From Geobacter sp. (GTDB lineage Bacteria; Desulfobacterota; Desulfuromonadia; Geobacterales; Pseudopelobacteraceae), in NCBI GenBank assembly GCA_027346925.1, contig DAIERH010000006.1, forward strand, positions 1-28,669: 28,669 nt of DNA, read 5' to 3'. The notes beneath the pieces were generated by a model that was given only the letters and a program-made list of their open reading frames with translations, was not told the origin of the DNA and did no database searches. A program made the translations under genes and the position numbers. Positions 15,380 to 23,337 of this stretch are shown one piece after another (positions within the stretch are counted from its first letter, which is position 1; every line of letters begins with the position of its first letter).

Positions 15380-16203
15380 TGCCCTGGTACGAACGCGGGA
15401 ACAACCGGCTCTGGTACGAGGACCGCGGCACAGGCCCGGCCCTGGTCCTGCTGCATGGCTGGTGCATGTCGTCCGCGGTGTGGCGCTTCCAGCTCGAGGA
15501 GATGTCCGCCGCATACCGGGTCATTGCGCCCGATCTGGCCGGCCATGGCACGTCGGCGCAATCGGCGGCAGGATATACGTTTGAAGGGTTTGCAGCGGAC
15601 ATTGTTGCCCTGTTCCGGCACCTGGATCTGCGGGATGCGGTGCTGGCGGGGTGGTCCATGGGTGCGCAGGTGGCGATACAAGCCTTTGAACCACTGCGGG
15701 GCCAACTGGCCGGCCTGGTACTGGTCGCCGCCACTCCGCGTTTCACCGCCGAGGAAGGCTTCCCCTGGGGACTGGCTCCCATTGAGGCCAAGGGAATGGC
15801 CGTCAAGCTGCGCCGCGATGCCCGACGGGCTCTTGGGGGGTTCACGGACCGCATGTTCGCCCCCGGTGAACTGGACGATCCCCACCTGGCCGCCCGTATC
15901 CGCGATCTGCTCGGCGTCGTCCCCCTTCCCGGGGTCGATGTGGCACTGCAAAACCTGGAAGCCCTGGTGGATGCCGACATGCGCCCGCTGCTGCCCGGCA
16001 TCGACCTGCCGACCCTGATCGTCAACGGGGACCGGGACGTGATCTGTCTCCCCGGAGCATCCGACTGCCTGGCACGGCAGATCGCGCTCAGCAGCCAGGT
16101 GGTCATGCACGGCTGCGGGCATGCGCCGTTTCTTACCCGAAGCAGGGAGTTCGCTGCCTGTCTAGCCGATTTCAGCCGGAGGGTTCGTGAGCGCAGCAGA
16201 TGA
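15379..16203 (+). CDS. bioH: Pimeloyl-ACP methyl ester esterase, alpha/beta hydrolase
   Basis: A 274-residue alpha/beta hydrolase. The oxyanion-hole motif is LLHGWCMSS, the nucleophile elbow is GWSMGA with S93, and the acid and base are D220 in NGDRDV and H248 in GCGHAPF. The spacing between triad residues is very close to that of E. coli BioH. It would cleave the methyl ester from pimeloyl-ACP methyl ester to end chain elongation and release the BioF substrate. It starts at the TGATG overlap with bioF and overlaps bioC by 17 bases, so it is fully inside the operon. Sequence alone would allow any esterase of this fold; the position between bioF and bioC makes BioH most likely. Confidence 0.88.
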   Translation: MPWYERGNNRLWYEDRGTGPALVLLHGWCMSSAVWRFQLEEMSAAYRVIAPDLAGHGTSAQSAAGYTFEGFAADIVALFRHLDLRDAVLAGWSMGAQVAIQAFEPLRGQLAGLVLVAATPRFTAEEGFPWGLAPIEAKGMAVKLRRDARRALGGFTDRMFAPGELDDPHLAARIRDLLGVVPLPGVDVALQNLEALVDADMRPLLPGIDLPTLIVNGDRDVICLPGASDCLARQIALSSQVVMHGCGHAPFLTRSREFAACLADFSRRVRERSR

Positions 16204-17023
16204 CGGCAAAAGGAGGGTTGGGCGGTCGTTCCATCGTCATGCCGAGGGGTACGACCGGTTTGCCTTGGTACAAAAACGGGTCGTCGCACGCCTTGAACAT
16301 CTGGTTGCGGCCCATCTGCAGCAGGCACCCCAACGGGTTCTGGATATCGGCTGCGGTACCGGCGCCATGCTGGCGGCCCTGGCCGGCCGTTATCCCCGGA
16401 CCGCTCTCTGGGGACTCGACCTGGCATTCAACATGGCCCGGCAGTCGGCGCTGCGTTTCGGCGAACAGGCTCTGTTCGTCAATGGAGATGCCGAACGCCT
16501 CCCGTTTCGGAACAAATCATTCGATCTGGTTGTTTCCGCGTCCACCTTCCAATGGGTTGACCGGATTGATGTCGTCTTCGAGGAGTGTCTGCGGGTTTTG
16601 CAGGGAGATGGGCTGCTGTGCGTTGCCTTCTTCGGGGGCAGGACCCTGTGGGAGTTGCAGGAGTGTTACCGTGAAGCGGTGACCAACCGTTTCGGCGCGG
16701 CAGACAGCCGCCAGGGCAGGATGCAGCGTTTCAGGGACAGGGACGAGGTACGGCACGTACTGTCCCGCCTTGGTTGCGATCAGGTGGTGATTGCCCAAGA
16801 GAGCGAGATGGAATACCACCCCGATGTAGCGGAACTGTTGCGATCGATCAAGGCAATCGGTGCGGCCACGGCCGGACGCAGCGACGCCGTGGGCGGACTG
16901 GGCTGGCGGGGGCTCCTGGCCGATATGGCGAATATCTATCGGGAGCGATTCCTGGATAGTGGGATTATTCCCGCCACCTATGAGGTGATCTACGTGGTGG
17001 CCCGCAAGCGAGCCGCCGATTAG
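16187..17023 (+). CDS. bioC: Malonyl-ACP O-methyltransferase
   Basis: BioC, 278 residues. It is a SAM-dependent methyltransferase that caps the malonyl carboxyl group so that fatty-acid synthesis can build the pimeloyl chain. Motif I is VLDIGCGTGAML, followed by WGLDLAFNMARQ, GDAERLPF and SASTFQWVDR, the last being characteristic of BioC. The N-terminal VGRSFHRHAEGYDRFALVQ is the family's opening helix. The start is GTG at 16187 with GGAGGG just upstream, inside the bioH end. The stop TAG at 17021-17023 interlocks with the TAA of the convergent arsR gene. The remaining steps (bioA, bioD, bioB) are not in the window and must be elsewhere. Confidence 0.93.
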   Translation: MSAADDGKRRVGRSFHRHAEGYDRFALVQKRVVARLEHLVAAHLQQAPQRVLDIGCGTGAMLAALAGRYPRTALWGLDLAFNMARQSALRFGEQALFVNGDAERLPFRNKSFDLVVSASTFQWVDRIDVVFEECLRVLQGDGLLCVAFFGGRTLWELQECYREAVTNRFGAADSRQGRMQRFRDRDEVRHVLSRLGCDQVVIAQESEMEYHPDVAELLRSIKAIGAATAGRSDAVGGLGWRGLLADMANIYRERFLDSGIIPATYEVIYVVARKRAAD

Positions 17024-17295
17024 CCCAGGGCCGCGATGACCTTCTTGGCCAGCGGGTGAATCACGCTGTAGTGCACCTCCACACCGTCGCGTGTCCCTTC
17101 GATGATCCCCTTGTTTTTCAAGAGCGCCAGATGCTGGGACACGGTGGCCTGCGGCAGGCCGAGGCATTCCCAGATGTGCTTTACGTTGCACTCCCTGGTG
17201 CAGAGACCCGCCACGATCTTCAGGCGGATGGGGTGCCCGAGTACCTTTAATATCTCGGCCTCGGTGCTGAATTGTCTGGTTAAATGAAATTCCAT
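17020..17295 (-). CDS. ArsR-family transcriptional regulator
   Basis: A 91-residue winged-helix repressor. VLGHPIRLKIVAGL is the standard ArsR opening helix pair, the recognition helix is LPQATVSQHLALLKNKGII, and the wing is GTRDGVEVHYSV. Three cysteines, C32, C36 and C44, lie at and after the position of the ArsR metal-binding box (CTRECNVKHIWEC), so it may sense a soft metal, arsenite or redox state. The ATG at 17295 has AAAGGG upstream. A good promoter lies at 17326-17354, and a short palindrome at 17311-17322 suggests autoregulation. No metal-resistance gene is beside it. It converges on bioC with overlapping stops, and the oppF end lies upstream. The effector is unknown. Confidence 0.9.
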   Translation of the reverse strand: MEFHLTRQFSTEAEILKVLGHPIRLKIVAGLCTRECNVKHIWECLGLPQATVSQHLALLKNKGIIEGTRDGVEVHYSVIHPLAKKVIAALG

Positions 17296-17310
17296 GCTCC
17301 CGCCCTTTGG

Positions 17311-17322
17311 TGAATTTATTCA
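17311..17322. promoter_or_regulatory. Candidate operator for the ArsR-family regulator
   Basis: TGAAT-TT-ATTCA is an inverted repeat with five-base arms, placed at the predicted transcription start of the arsR gene and 16 bases before its start codon. ArsR/SmtB repressors commonly bind TGAA...TTCA half-sites, but usually with a longer gap than here. A second possible pair, TCAA (17320-17323) and TTGA (17336-17339), spans the -10 box. The assignment is inference. Confidence 0.35.
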
Positions 17323-17325
17323 AAA

Positions 17326-17354
17326 AATATATATATTGATTTTGGGAACGTCAA
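17326..17354 (-). promoter_or_regulatory. Predicted sigma-70-type promoter of the arsR-family gene
   Basis: On the minus strand, TTGACG (17354-17349) and TATATT (17331-17326) are 17 bases apart. Each matches consensus at 5 of 6 positions, in a strikingly AT-rich stretch within GC-rich surroundings. Transcription would start near 17319, and the short palindrome at 17311-17322 would then lie over the start point. Confidence 0.6.
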
Positions 17355-17397
17355 GCAGAAAGGCAATAAACGTAATTATATTAAGAGAAAATTGCTC

Positions 17398-18384
17398 TTA
17401 CCTCCCGAAAATGGCATTACTGAAATGGCAGGCTGCAAAGTGTCCGGGTTGTTTTTCCTCCAGGGGCGGGACCTCCGTGCGACAGATGGTTTCCGCATAG
17501 CGGCAGCGCGGATGAAAGCGGCAGCCACCGGGAATGGCCAGAGGGGAGGGAAGATCATCCTTGAGGATATACCGTGTGTGCTGTTCGTCCGGCTTGATCC
17601 GTGGGATGGCGGCGGTCAGCGCCTCACTGTAGGGATGCAGGCAGCGCCGGAACAACTCGGAGGCAGGGGCGCATTCAACGACGATCCCCAGGTACATGAT
17701 CGTCACACGGTCGCAGATGTGCCGCAGTACCGAGAGATCATGGGAGATGATCATCATGGACAGGCTGAATCGCGACTTCATGGCCTGGAGCAGGTTGATG
17801 ATCTGGGCCTGGATGGAGATATCCAGGGAAGAAACCGGCTCGTCGGCAATGATGATGTCGGGCGATGCCGCCAGGGCACGGGCGATGCCGATGCGCTGAC
17901 GCTGCCCGCCGGAGAACTCATGGGGAAAACGGTTGAACTGCTCCGCTGTGAGGCCGACAGTCTGCATGATGTCTTCAACCATTGAGCGCCGGGATGGGGG
18001 CGAGCCCGTACCCGCAATGATCAACGGTTCGGTAATGATGTCCCCGACCCGCATGCGCGGATTAAGGGAAGAAAACGGGTCCTGAAAGATCATCTGGGTC
18101 TTGAGGCGGAAGACGCGCGACGCTTCGGGCGAAAGATCCGCGAACCGTGAGCCGCGGAAGCGCACCTCGCCGCTGTCGGGGGCGAGGAGTCCGGCCAGGA
18201 TCTTCCCCAGGGTGGATTTGCCGCACCCCGATTCTCCGGCGATACCCAGCGTTTCACCCGCGGCCAGTTCGACACTCACGTTGTCGAGGGCCGTGAGCAG
18301 ACCTGACCGGGCGCCGGGACTCCCGTTCAGGCGAAACTGCTTGCGGAGATGGTCTCCGCTCAGGATGTTCTGGCTATGGATCAT
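17398..18384 (-). CDS. Oligopeptide/dipeptide-type ABC transporter ATPase, OppF-like
   Basis: A 328-residue ABC ATPase of the peptide/nickel importer group. Walker A is GESGCGKS at residues 50-57, the Q-loop is FQDPFSSLNPR, the signature is FSGGQRQR, Walker B is DIIIADEPVSSLD and the H-loop is ISHDLSV. The C-terminus has the oligopeptide-transporter domain with the Cys pattern CRFHPRCRYAETIC and a late CHF. The start ATG at 18384 overlaps the oppD-like stop by ATGA; an upstream extension in frame would run 36 residues into oppD and is unlikely. It would form the ATPase pair with the gene before it. No permease or solute-binding gene is adjacent, so the substrate, whether peptides, nickel or other, is unknown. 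Confidence 0.88.
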   Translation of the reverse strand: MIHSQNILSGDHLRKQFRLNGSPGARSGLLTALDNVSVELAAGETLGIAGESGCGKSTLGKILAGLLAPDSGEVRFRGSRFADLSPEASRVFRLKTQMIFQDPFSSLNPRMRVGDIITEPLIIAGTGSPPSRRSMVEDIMQTVGLTAEQFNRFPHEFSGGQRQRIGIARALAASPDIIIADEPVSSLDISIQAQIINLLQAMKSRFSLSMMIISHDLSVLRHICDRVTIMYLGIVVECAPASELFRRCLHPYSEALTAAIPRIKPDEQHTRYILKDDLPSPLAIPGGCRFHPRCRYAETICRTEVPPLEEKQPGHFAACHFSNAIFGR

Positions 18385-19343
18385 AGGTTGTTCCAGCAGC
18401 GTATTAGGTGTCCTGGCGATACCTCGCGCAGTTCTGGCAGTTCGTGCCGGCATTCCGGCAGGGCGACGGCGCAGCGGTCGCAAAAACCGCATCCCGGCAG
18501 TTCGGCGGCAATGTCGGGCGCCTGACCCGCCAGGGTGGCCAGAGGTTTGCCCGGCTCGGCGTTCTGGGGCAGCGACGCCAACAGGGCCAGGGTATAGGGA
18601 TGGCGCGGATTGCGGAACAACTCCCGGCTATCGGCCGATTCAACAATGCGGCCCGCGTACATGACATAGGTATGGTCCGCACGCTCGGCCACGATGCCCA
18701 GGTCGTGTGTTATCAGCAGGATTCCCATGTCGGCGCTCCGGCGGAGCGAGTCTATCAGTTCCAGTATCTGGGCCTGGATAGTCACATCGAGGGCCGTGGT
18801 CGGCTCGTCGGCGATCAACAAGGCCGGGTTGCAGGCAAGGGCCATGGCAATCATGACCCGCTGCCGCATGCCGCCGCTCAACTGGTGCGCATAGTCGGCC
18901 ATCCGGTCGCCGGCCGAGGGGATGCCGACCTTGGCGAGCAGTTCCGCAGCCCGCAAGGCAGCCTCGCTGCGGGACATACTTCGGTGCAGCATGAGTGGTT
19001 CCATGATCTGGTCGCCGATGCGCAGCACCGGATTGAGGGAGGTCATCGGTTCCTGGAAGACCATGGAGATGCGGCTGCCGCGCACCGAGCACATCTCTTG
19101 CTCCGAGAGCGCCAGCAGGTCCGTGCCGTCCAGCATGATGCTGCCCGACCGGATAAAACCGGGCGGCGGGACAAGGCGCATGATGGAGAGCGCTGTCATG
19201 GATTTTCCCGAGCCCGATTCTCCCACCAGCGCCACGGTCCTGCCCTTGTCGATGGCAAAGCTGATCCCCTTGACCGCGCTGGAGATGCCGTCAGGGGTCC
19301 TGAAACAGGTATGCAGATCCGTAATGGACAACAGGGGGGGCAC
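18381..19343 (-). CDS. Oligopeptide/dipeptide-type ABC transporter ATPase, OppD-like
   Basis: A 320-residue ABC ATPase. Walker A is GESGSGKS at residues 41-48, the Q-loop is FQEPMTSLNPV, the signature is LSGGMRQR, Walker B is ALLIADEPTTALD and the H-loop is ITHDLGI. The C-terminal peptide-transporter domain carries CGFCDRC and ECRH, a four-Cys arrangement, plus the family's SPGHLIRCW ending. The start is GTG at 19343 with GAGGA a few bases upstream, and it begins 11 bases after the GGDEF-EAL stop. Together with the OppF-like protein it would power a heteromeric importer at the inner membrane. The membrane subunits must be encoded elsewhere if the system is functional. Confidence 0.88.
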   Translation of the reverse strand: MPPLLSITDLHTCFRTPDGISSAVKGISFAIDKGRTVALVGESGSGKSMTALSIMRLVPPPGFIRSGSIMLDGTDLLALSEQEMCSVRGSRISMVFQEPMTSLNPVLRIGDQIMEPLMLHRSMSRSEAALRAAELLAKVGIPSAGDRMADYAHQLSGGMRQRVMIAMALACNPALLIADEPTTALDVTIQAQILELIDSLRRSADMGILLITHDLGIVAERADHTYVMYAGRIVESADSRELFRNPRHPYTLALLASLPQNAEPGKPLATLAGQAPDIAAELPGCGFCDRCAVALPECRHELPELREVSPGHLIRCWNNL

Positions 19344-19354
19344 GGGATTCCTCG

Positions 19355-21949
19355 TCAGGAGTTGGGGGTGTTCTTCGGCAGGACAAGCTCCGATGTCGGC
19401 CTGCCGGTGTGGTATCCCTGGGCAAAATCTATCCCCAGGGAACAGGCCGCGCTGAGCAATTCCTCGCTCTCGATATATTCAGCGATGGTCTGTATGCCGA
19501 ATTCCTTTGCCAACACCGCCAGAGTCTTTACAAAGGCCATATCCTTGGAATCATTCAGCATGTTGCGCACGAACATCCCCTCGATCTTCACAAAGTCTAT
19601 GGGCAGCCGGCGGATGTACTGGAACGACGAAAAGCCGGAACCGAAATCGTCGATGGCGAACTTGAAGCCTTCAAGCTTGAGATCCACCACGAAACTCTCC
19701 AGCAGGGTCATATTCTTTACGGTTTCCCGCTCGGTAATCTCGAAAACCACTTTTTCGTGTTTTATACGGTAGGTACGGGCCAACCTGATGATCGTGGGAA
19801 CAAACTCCTTGACTATCAGCGACTTGGGAGAAAGGTTGATGAAGAGATAGCCATCGTACCCGACCTCCCGGGCCTTTTCGAACACCTTTTCCATCAGGAT
19901 GGCGTCGAGCCGGCTGACGATACTGAGTTTCTCGGCGATCTCGATGAACTCGGCGGCAGGGATCACCTCGTCGCCGACCTCAACCCGGCACAGGACTTCA
20001 TGGCAGACGATCCGTTGATCGTCGGTAGTGACGATCGGCTGGAAATAGGGGATGACCCGCTTCTCCTCCAGTGCCTGGAGCAACACCCTGGACATCTCGC
20101 TGCTCTTCTGAAACACCTCGACCACGTCATCGTTGGTGGGGACGATGATACAGTTCTTTCCCATGCCCTTGGCCTTGTAGGTCATGTTGTCGGCGAACAG
20201 GAACAGGTCCTTGGAGGTCTGGGCATGGGTCGGATAGACCGCCATGCCGATGGAGGCCGTACCGCGGATCTTTGTCTCGTCGGCCGTTGTCACGACCATC
20301 TCTTCCAGGGCTTCCTTGATGCGGTTGCCCACCATGTAGATCTGTTCCTCGTCTGCCTCGGGGAGAACGACCACGAATTCGTCGCCGCCATAGCGCGCCA
20401 GTATGTCCCCCAACCGCAGGCAGTTGTGGATGGTGTTTGCAACCTGGCCGAGGAACTTGTCTCCAACGATATGGCCGTAGGTGTCGTTCACGTACTTGAA
20501 GTTGTCCATATCGATCACCAGCAGGCCGAAGCAGTAACCGTGACGTGCGGCGCGTCCCGTCTCATAGCCGAGCAGTTCCCAGAACACCCGCTGGTTGAAC
20601 AGGTTGGTGAGCGGGTCGCGGGTGGCGTAGTATTCCAGGTCCTTGGTGTATTTGTAGATCGCCTTGATGGAGCCGACCACATTGAGCAGTGTGGTCAATA
20701 TGCCGTTGATGACCAGGGAGCGGATCGGATCGACCGCAACCTGGGACTGGACGCCGATGCCGACCACACCCCCGATCTGGGGCATGTCCAGAAGGAGCGA
20801 TTTCGTTTGCAGTTCGATGTTGTGACGGTCGAGCTCAAGTACCGGTCCATGCGGATCGACGATGTTGTGGACAACCTTGATGGCCGATGATGCGAACAGG
20901 GGAAGCTTTTCCTGGCTGACCCGGTGGCGGATGATATCCTCCATGGTGTTTTCGGTTGCTGTCGCCGGAGGGGTGGACCAGAAGACCTCGATATCGAAGT
21001 TCTCCTCCTCTATCTGGAAGATACAGAATATGGTGTAGGCCGGCATGACCTTGTTGACTTCGCTCAGCAGAAAGCCGACCCGCTCCTTCCAGTCCCGGAT
21101 GGCCTCGGAGGTGATGATAAAACGCTCCAGCACCCTGATTTCGAACTCCAGCATCTCCTTGCCCACCGCCACATCCTTGATTCGCGAGACGAGGTTGCCG
21201 AATTCCGCGAAGATATCGTCCAGTTCGCGGAACCCAAGATTCTGGTCTTCGAGTTGCAGGGTGGTCAGGTCGGACACGTTGTTGACGGAACGCACCTTGC
21301 TGTCGAGGACCTCGACCGCCGTGCCTATTCGCTTGTTGGCGAAGCGGGCGACGAGAAAGGACATCAGGAAGGGCAAGGGCGAGAGGAGTGTGAATACCAG
21401 GAAAAATTTGCGCAGAAAAGCGTCCCGTGCCCCACTTATATCTTCACTGATGGAGAGTACCCCGAGTACCTCTCCCACCCGGGCGGCGGGATGGCAGGAC
21501 AGGCACTTCGCTTCCGCCTTGAACGGGTAATGATGCTGTATCTGGCTTATGGTCTGATCGTGAATGGCCGATCCTTCGCTGAACGCCCTGCGGATCCCCT
21601 GATCCTTTTGTGCGGAAGAGTTTGCCAGGCGTTCAAGCTCCCGGCCCACATGCAGTTCGATTGAAAAATGCTCGGGAAAGGAACGCTGGTACATCCCCAG
21701 CATCCCGGCCATTTCCTGGCGCGTGCGCCCCTCTTCCATGGCCTGGGAGATGGATTCGTGAATCCGGCGGGCCATGGCATAGGAGCGCCGGGCTGAAGCG
21801 TCTTCGGTTTGCGACAGGAAAATCATGGATACACTGCCGATAACGATCAGGAAGGTAATCGCGGATACGGCAAAGGTTGCCGTGAAGACAAAGCGCCTCA
21901 GCGTGCAGGTGGTCCTGAACAGCGAGATCATTCGTAGTATGATGCGCAC
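19355..21949 (-). CDS. Membrane GGDEF-EAL c-di-GMP protein with a periplasmic haem-c motif
   Basis: An 864-residue bifunctional-type signalling protein. A first membrane helix lies at about 20-45, a periplasmic region at 46-180 contains CLSCH (C149, C152, H153), a c-type haem attachment site, and a second helix lies at about 182-201. A linker and probable GAF-like domain follow. The cyclase domain has an intact GGDEF at 521-525 and an RxxD inhibitory site at 512-515. The phosphodiesterase domain has EVL at 651-653 in place of EAL, with FINLSP, FEITERE, IDDFGSG and VKIEGMF kept, so activity is plausible. The start is GTG at 21949 after GGAGGAGG; ATG at residue 7 is an alternative. Probably haem redox state or a gas ligand tunes c-di-GMP levels. 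It is the first gene of a unit with the two ABC ATPases. Confidence 0.92.
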   Translation of the reverse strand: MRIILRMISLFRTTCTLRRFVFTATFAVSAITFLIVIGSVSMIFLSQTEDASARRSYAMARRIHESISQAMEEGRTRQEMAGMLGMYQRSFPEHFSIELHVGRELERLANSSAQKDQGIRRAFSEGSAIHDQTISQIQHHYPFKAEAKCLSCHPAARVGEVLGVLSISEDISGARDAFLRKFFLVFTLLSPLPFLMSFLVARFANKRIGTAVEVLDSKVRSVNNVSDLTTLQLEDQNLGFRELDDIFAEFGNLVSRIKDVAVGKEMLEFEIRVLERFIITSEAIRDWKERVGFLLSEVNKVMPAYTIFCIFQIEEENFDIEVFWSTPPATATENTMEDIIRHRVSQEKLPLFASSAIKVVHNIVDPHGPVLELDRHNIELQTKSLLLDMPQIGGVVGIGVQSQVAVDPIRSLVINGILTTLLNVVGSIKAIYKYTKDLEYYATRDPLTNLFNQRVFWELLGYETGRAARHGYCFGLLVIDMDNFKYVNDTYGHIVGDKFLGQVANTIHNCLRLGDILARYGGDEFVVVLPEADEEQIYMVGNRIKEALEEMVVTTADETKIRGTASIGMAVYPTHAQTSKDLFLFADNMTYKAKGMGKNCIIVPTNDDVVEVFQKSSEMSRVLLQALEEKRVIPYFQPIVTTDDQRIVCHEVLCRVEVGDEVIPAAEFIEIAEKLSIVSRLDAILMEKVFEKAREVGYDGYLFINLSPKSLIVKEFVPTIIRLARTYRIKHEKVVFEITERETVKNMTLLESFVVDLKLEGFKFAIDDFGSGFSSFQYIRRLPIDFVKIEGMFVRNMLNDSKDMAFVKTLAVLAKEFGIQTIAEYIESEELLSAACSLGIDFAQGYHTGRPTSELVLPKNTPNS

Positions 21950-22184
21950 GCCTCCTCCGAAGCGGGAACTCTGGGTGAAGCACGGTCACGCGTAGTTGGG
22001 ATAATACCCGCGCAACATAGCATAGATATGTGGATGTGACGAGCACTAATTTAGGAGTTTGCCGCTGGGGGGACAATGCCGATATGGGATGGCTCGGTTT
22101 ATTTCAGCCAGACCATTTGCCGCCATGCGGATTCGCCAAAAAAAATTGACAGGGAACCTGATTGTATGATTGTATCAATGAGTT

Positions 22185-23324
22185 TTGCGGCTATTTCTGA
22201 TGCACATAGTTGTGCCGGTATTTCTGGCCATCGCCATTGTCCTCTGGGGAGCGGGGAGCAGGACCTCTGCCGCTTTCCCGGGTGAGACGATCAGGATTGC
22301 CATTCTCAAAAACGGTGCTGCCGTAACCGTCGCTGGGGATGGCATTCTGGCTACGCGTGAAAACGGCGACGCGCTTGCTCTTGCCGCGCCTGTCGATATA
22401 AAGCCGGAAAATGCCGGCATCTCGGCCAACGGCATGTTCTGCCGGCGTTTGCGAATTTCGGCTCCACTGGCGGTGTATGTCAACGGCAAGCCGTACCGGG
22501 GAGTCATCGAGATAACACCTGCCGATAAAGGGCTGCTGGTTGTCAACGAGCTGCCGCTTGAGGATTACCTGGTCGGCCTCATCAATTGCGAGATATCTTC
22601 AGCCTGGCCCATCGAGGCGGTCAAGGCCCAGGCGGTCATTGCCAGGACCTACGCCATCAACCGGAAAAATGCCAGAAAAAACGCTTTGTACCATCTCGAG
22701 TCATCGGTCATGGACCAGGTATACGATGGTTGCCTGATTGAGGACAGCAGGGCGCGGCGCGCCGTCACGGAAACCGCGGGAGAAGTGCTGACCTATGACG
22801 GCGCCGTTATACAGGCCTTTTATCACTCGAACTGCGGTGGCCGGACCGAGGCGGCCGCTAATGTGTGGGGCGGGACTTCCCCGCCCTATCTGAAAGGGGT
22901 AGAGTGTCAGTATTGTCTGACCTCGACATCCAGCGTCTGGGAGCAGAGGCTGACTCTCAGGGTGATCGAGGAACGCTTGAAAGCGGCAGGCTTGAAGGTG
23001 GCCGGCGTGTCCGATATCCGGACCGGCGTACGTAACAATCGCGGCCGCCTCAAGAATATCGTGGTAGTGTCGTCACGCGGCGAGGTCGCAGTTGGGGGCG
23101 ACCAGTTTCGCAAGGCAGTCGGGTATGGCGTTATCAAAAGTACGAATTTTACGGTCAAGGTGGCCGGTGGCGAGGCCTTCTTTTCCGGGCTCGGCAACGG
23201 GCACGGTGTCGGGTTGTGCCAGTGGGGGGCCAAACAACGTGCCCTGGACGGTTTCGGGTATGGCGAAATACTCTCCTATTATTACCCCGGCACTGAATTG
23301 AAAAAGCTCTCTGACATTCGTTGA
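22185..23324 (+). CDS. SpoIID/LytB-family protein, probable lytic transglycosylase
   Basis: A 379-residue exported protein. The N-terminus is a signal peptide (IVVPVFLAIAIVLWGAG, probable cleavage after TSAA). The SpoIID domain is well kept: NELPLEDYLVGLINCEISSAWP with the likely catalytic glutamate E136, EAVKAQAVIARTYA, then YHSNCGGRTE, and the closing GLGNGHGVGLCQWGA. SpoIID enzymes cut peptidoglycan glycan chains stripped of stem peptides; in Gram-negative non-sporulating bacteria they probably act in cell-wall turnover. The start is ambiguous: TTG at 22185 keeps an N-terminal Arg, and ATG at 22200 gives MHIVV; neither has a strong ribosome site. Transcription probably starts in the 235-base divergent gap with the GGDEF-EAL gene. 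queA follows after 13 bases. Confidence 0.88.
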   Translation: MRLFLMHIVVPVFLAIAIVLWGAGSRTSAAFPGETIRIAILKNGAAVTVAGDGILATRENGDALALAAPVDIKPENAGISANGMFCRRLRISAPLAVYVNGKPYRGVIEITPADKGLLVVNELPLEDYLVGLINCEISSAWPIEAVKAQAVIARTYAINRKNARKNALYHLESSVMDQVYDGCLIEDSRARRAVTETAGEVLTYDGAVIQAFYHSNCGGRTEAAANVWGGTSPPYLKGVECQYCLTSTSSVWEQRLTLRVIEERLKAAGLKVAGVSDIRTGVRNNRGRLKNIVVVSSRGEVAVGGDQFRKAVGYGVIKSTNFTVKVAGGEAFFSGLGNGHGVGLCQWGAKQRALDGFGYGEILSYYYPGTELKKLSDIR

Positions 23325-23337
23325 AGCGGACAATGGC

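Noticed and set aside
19409..20890. A 493-codon plus-strand frame antisense to the GGDEF-EAL gene
   Set aside because: The minus-strand protein has intact GGDEF, EAL-type and haem motifs; the antisense translation shows none.
22146..22170. Promoter for the SpoIID-family gene: TTGACA (22146-22151) and TATGAT (22165-22170)
   Set aside because: The two boxes are good individually, but the spacer is only 13 bases, too short for sigma-70. No alternative -10 fits the TTGACA well.
21950..22184. A c-di-GMP riboswitch (GEMM) in the divergent gap beside the GGDEF-EAL gene
   Set aside because: I looked for the conserved GEMM core and tetraloop segments and found none. The gap holds no clear structured RNA or firm promoter.
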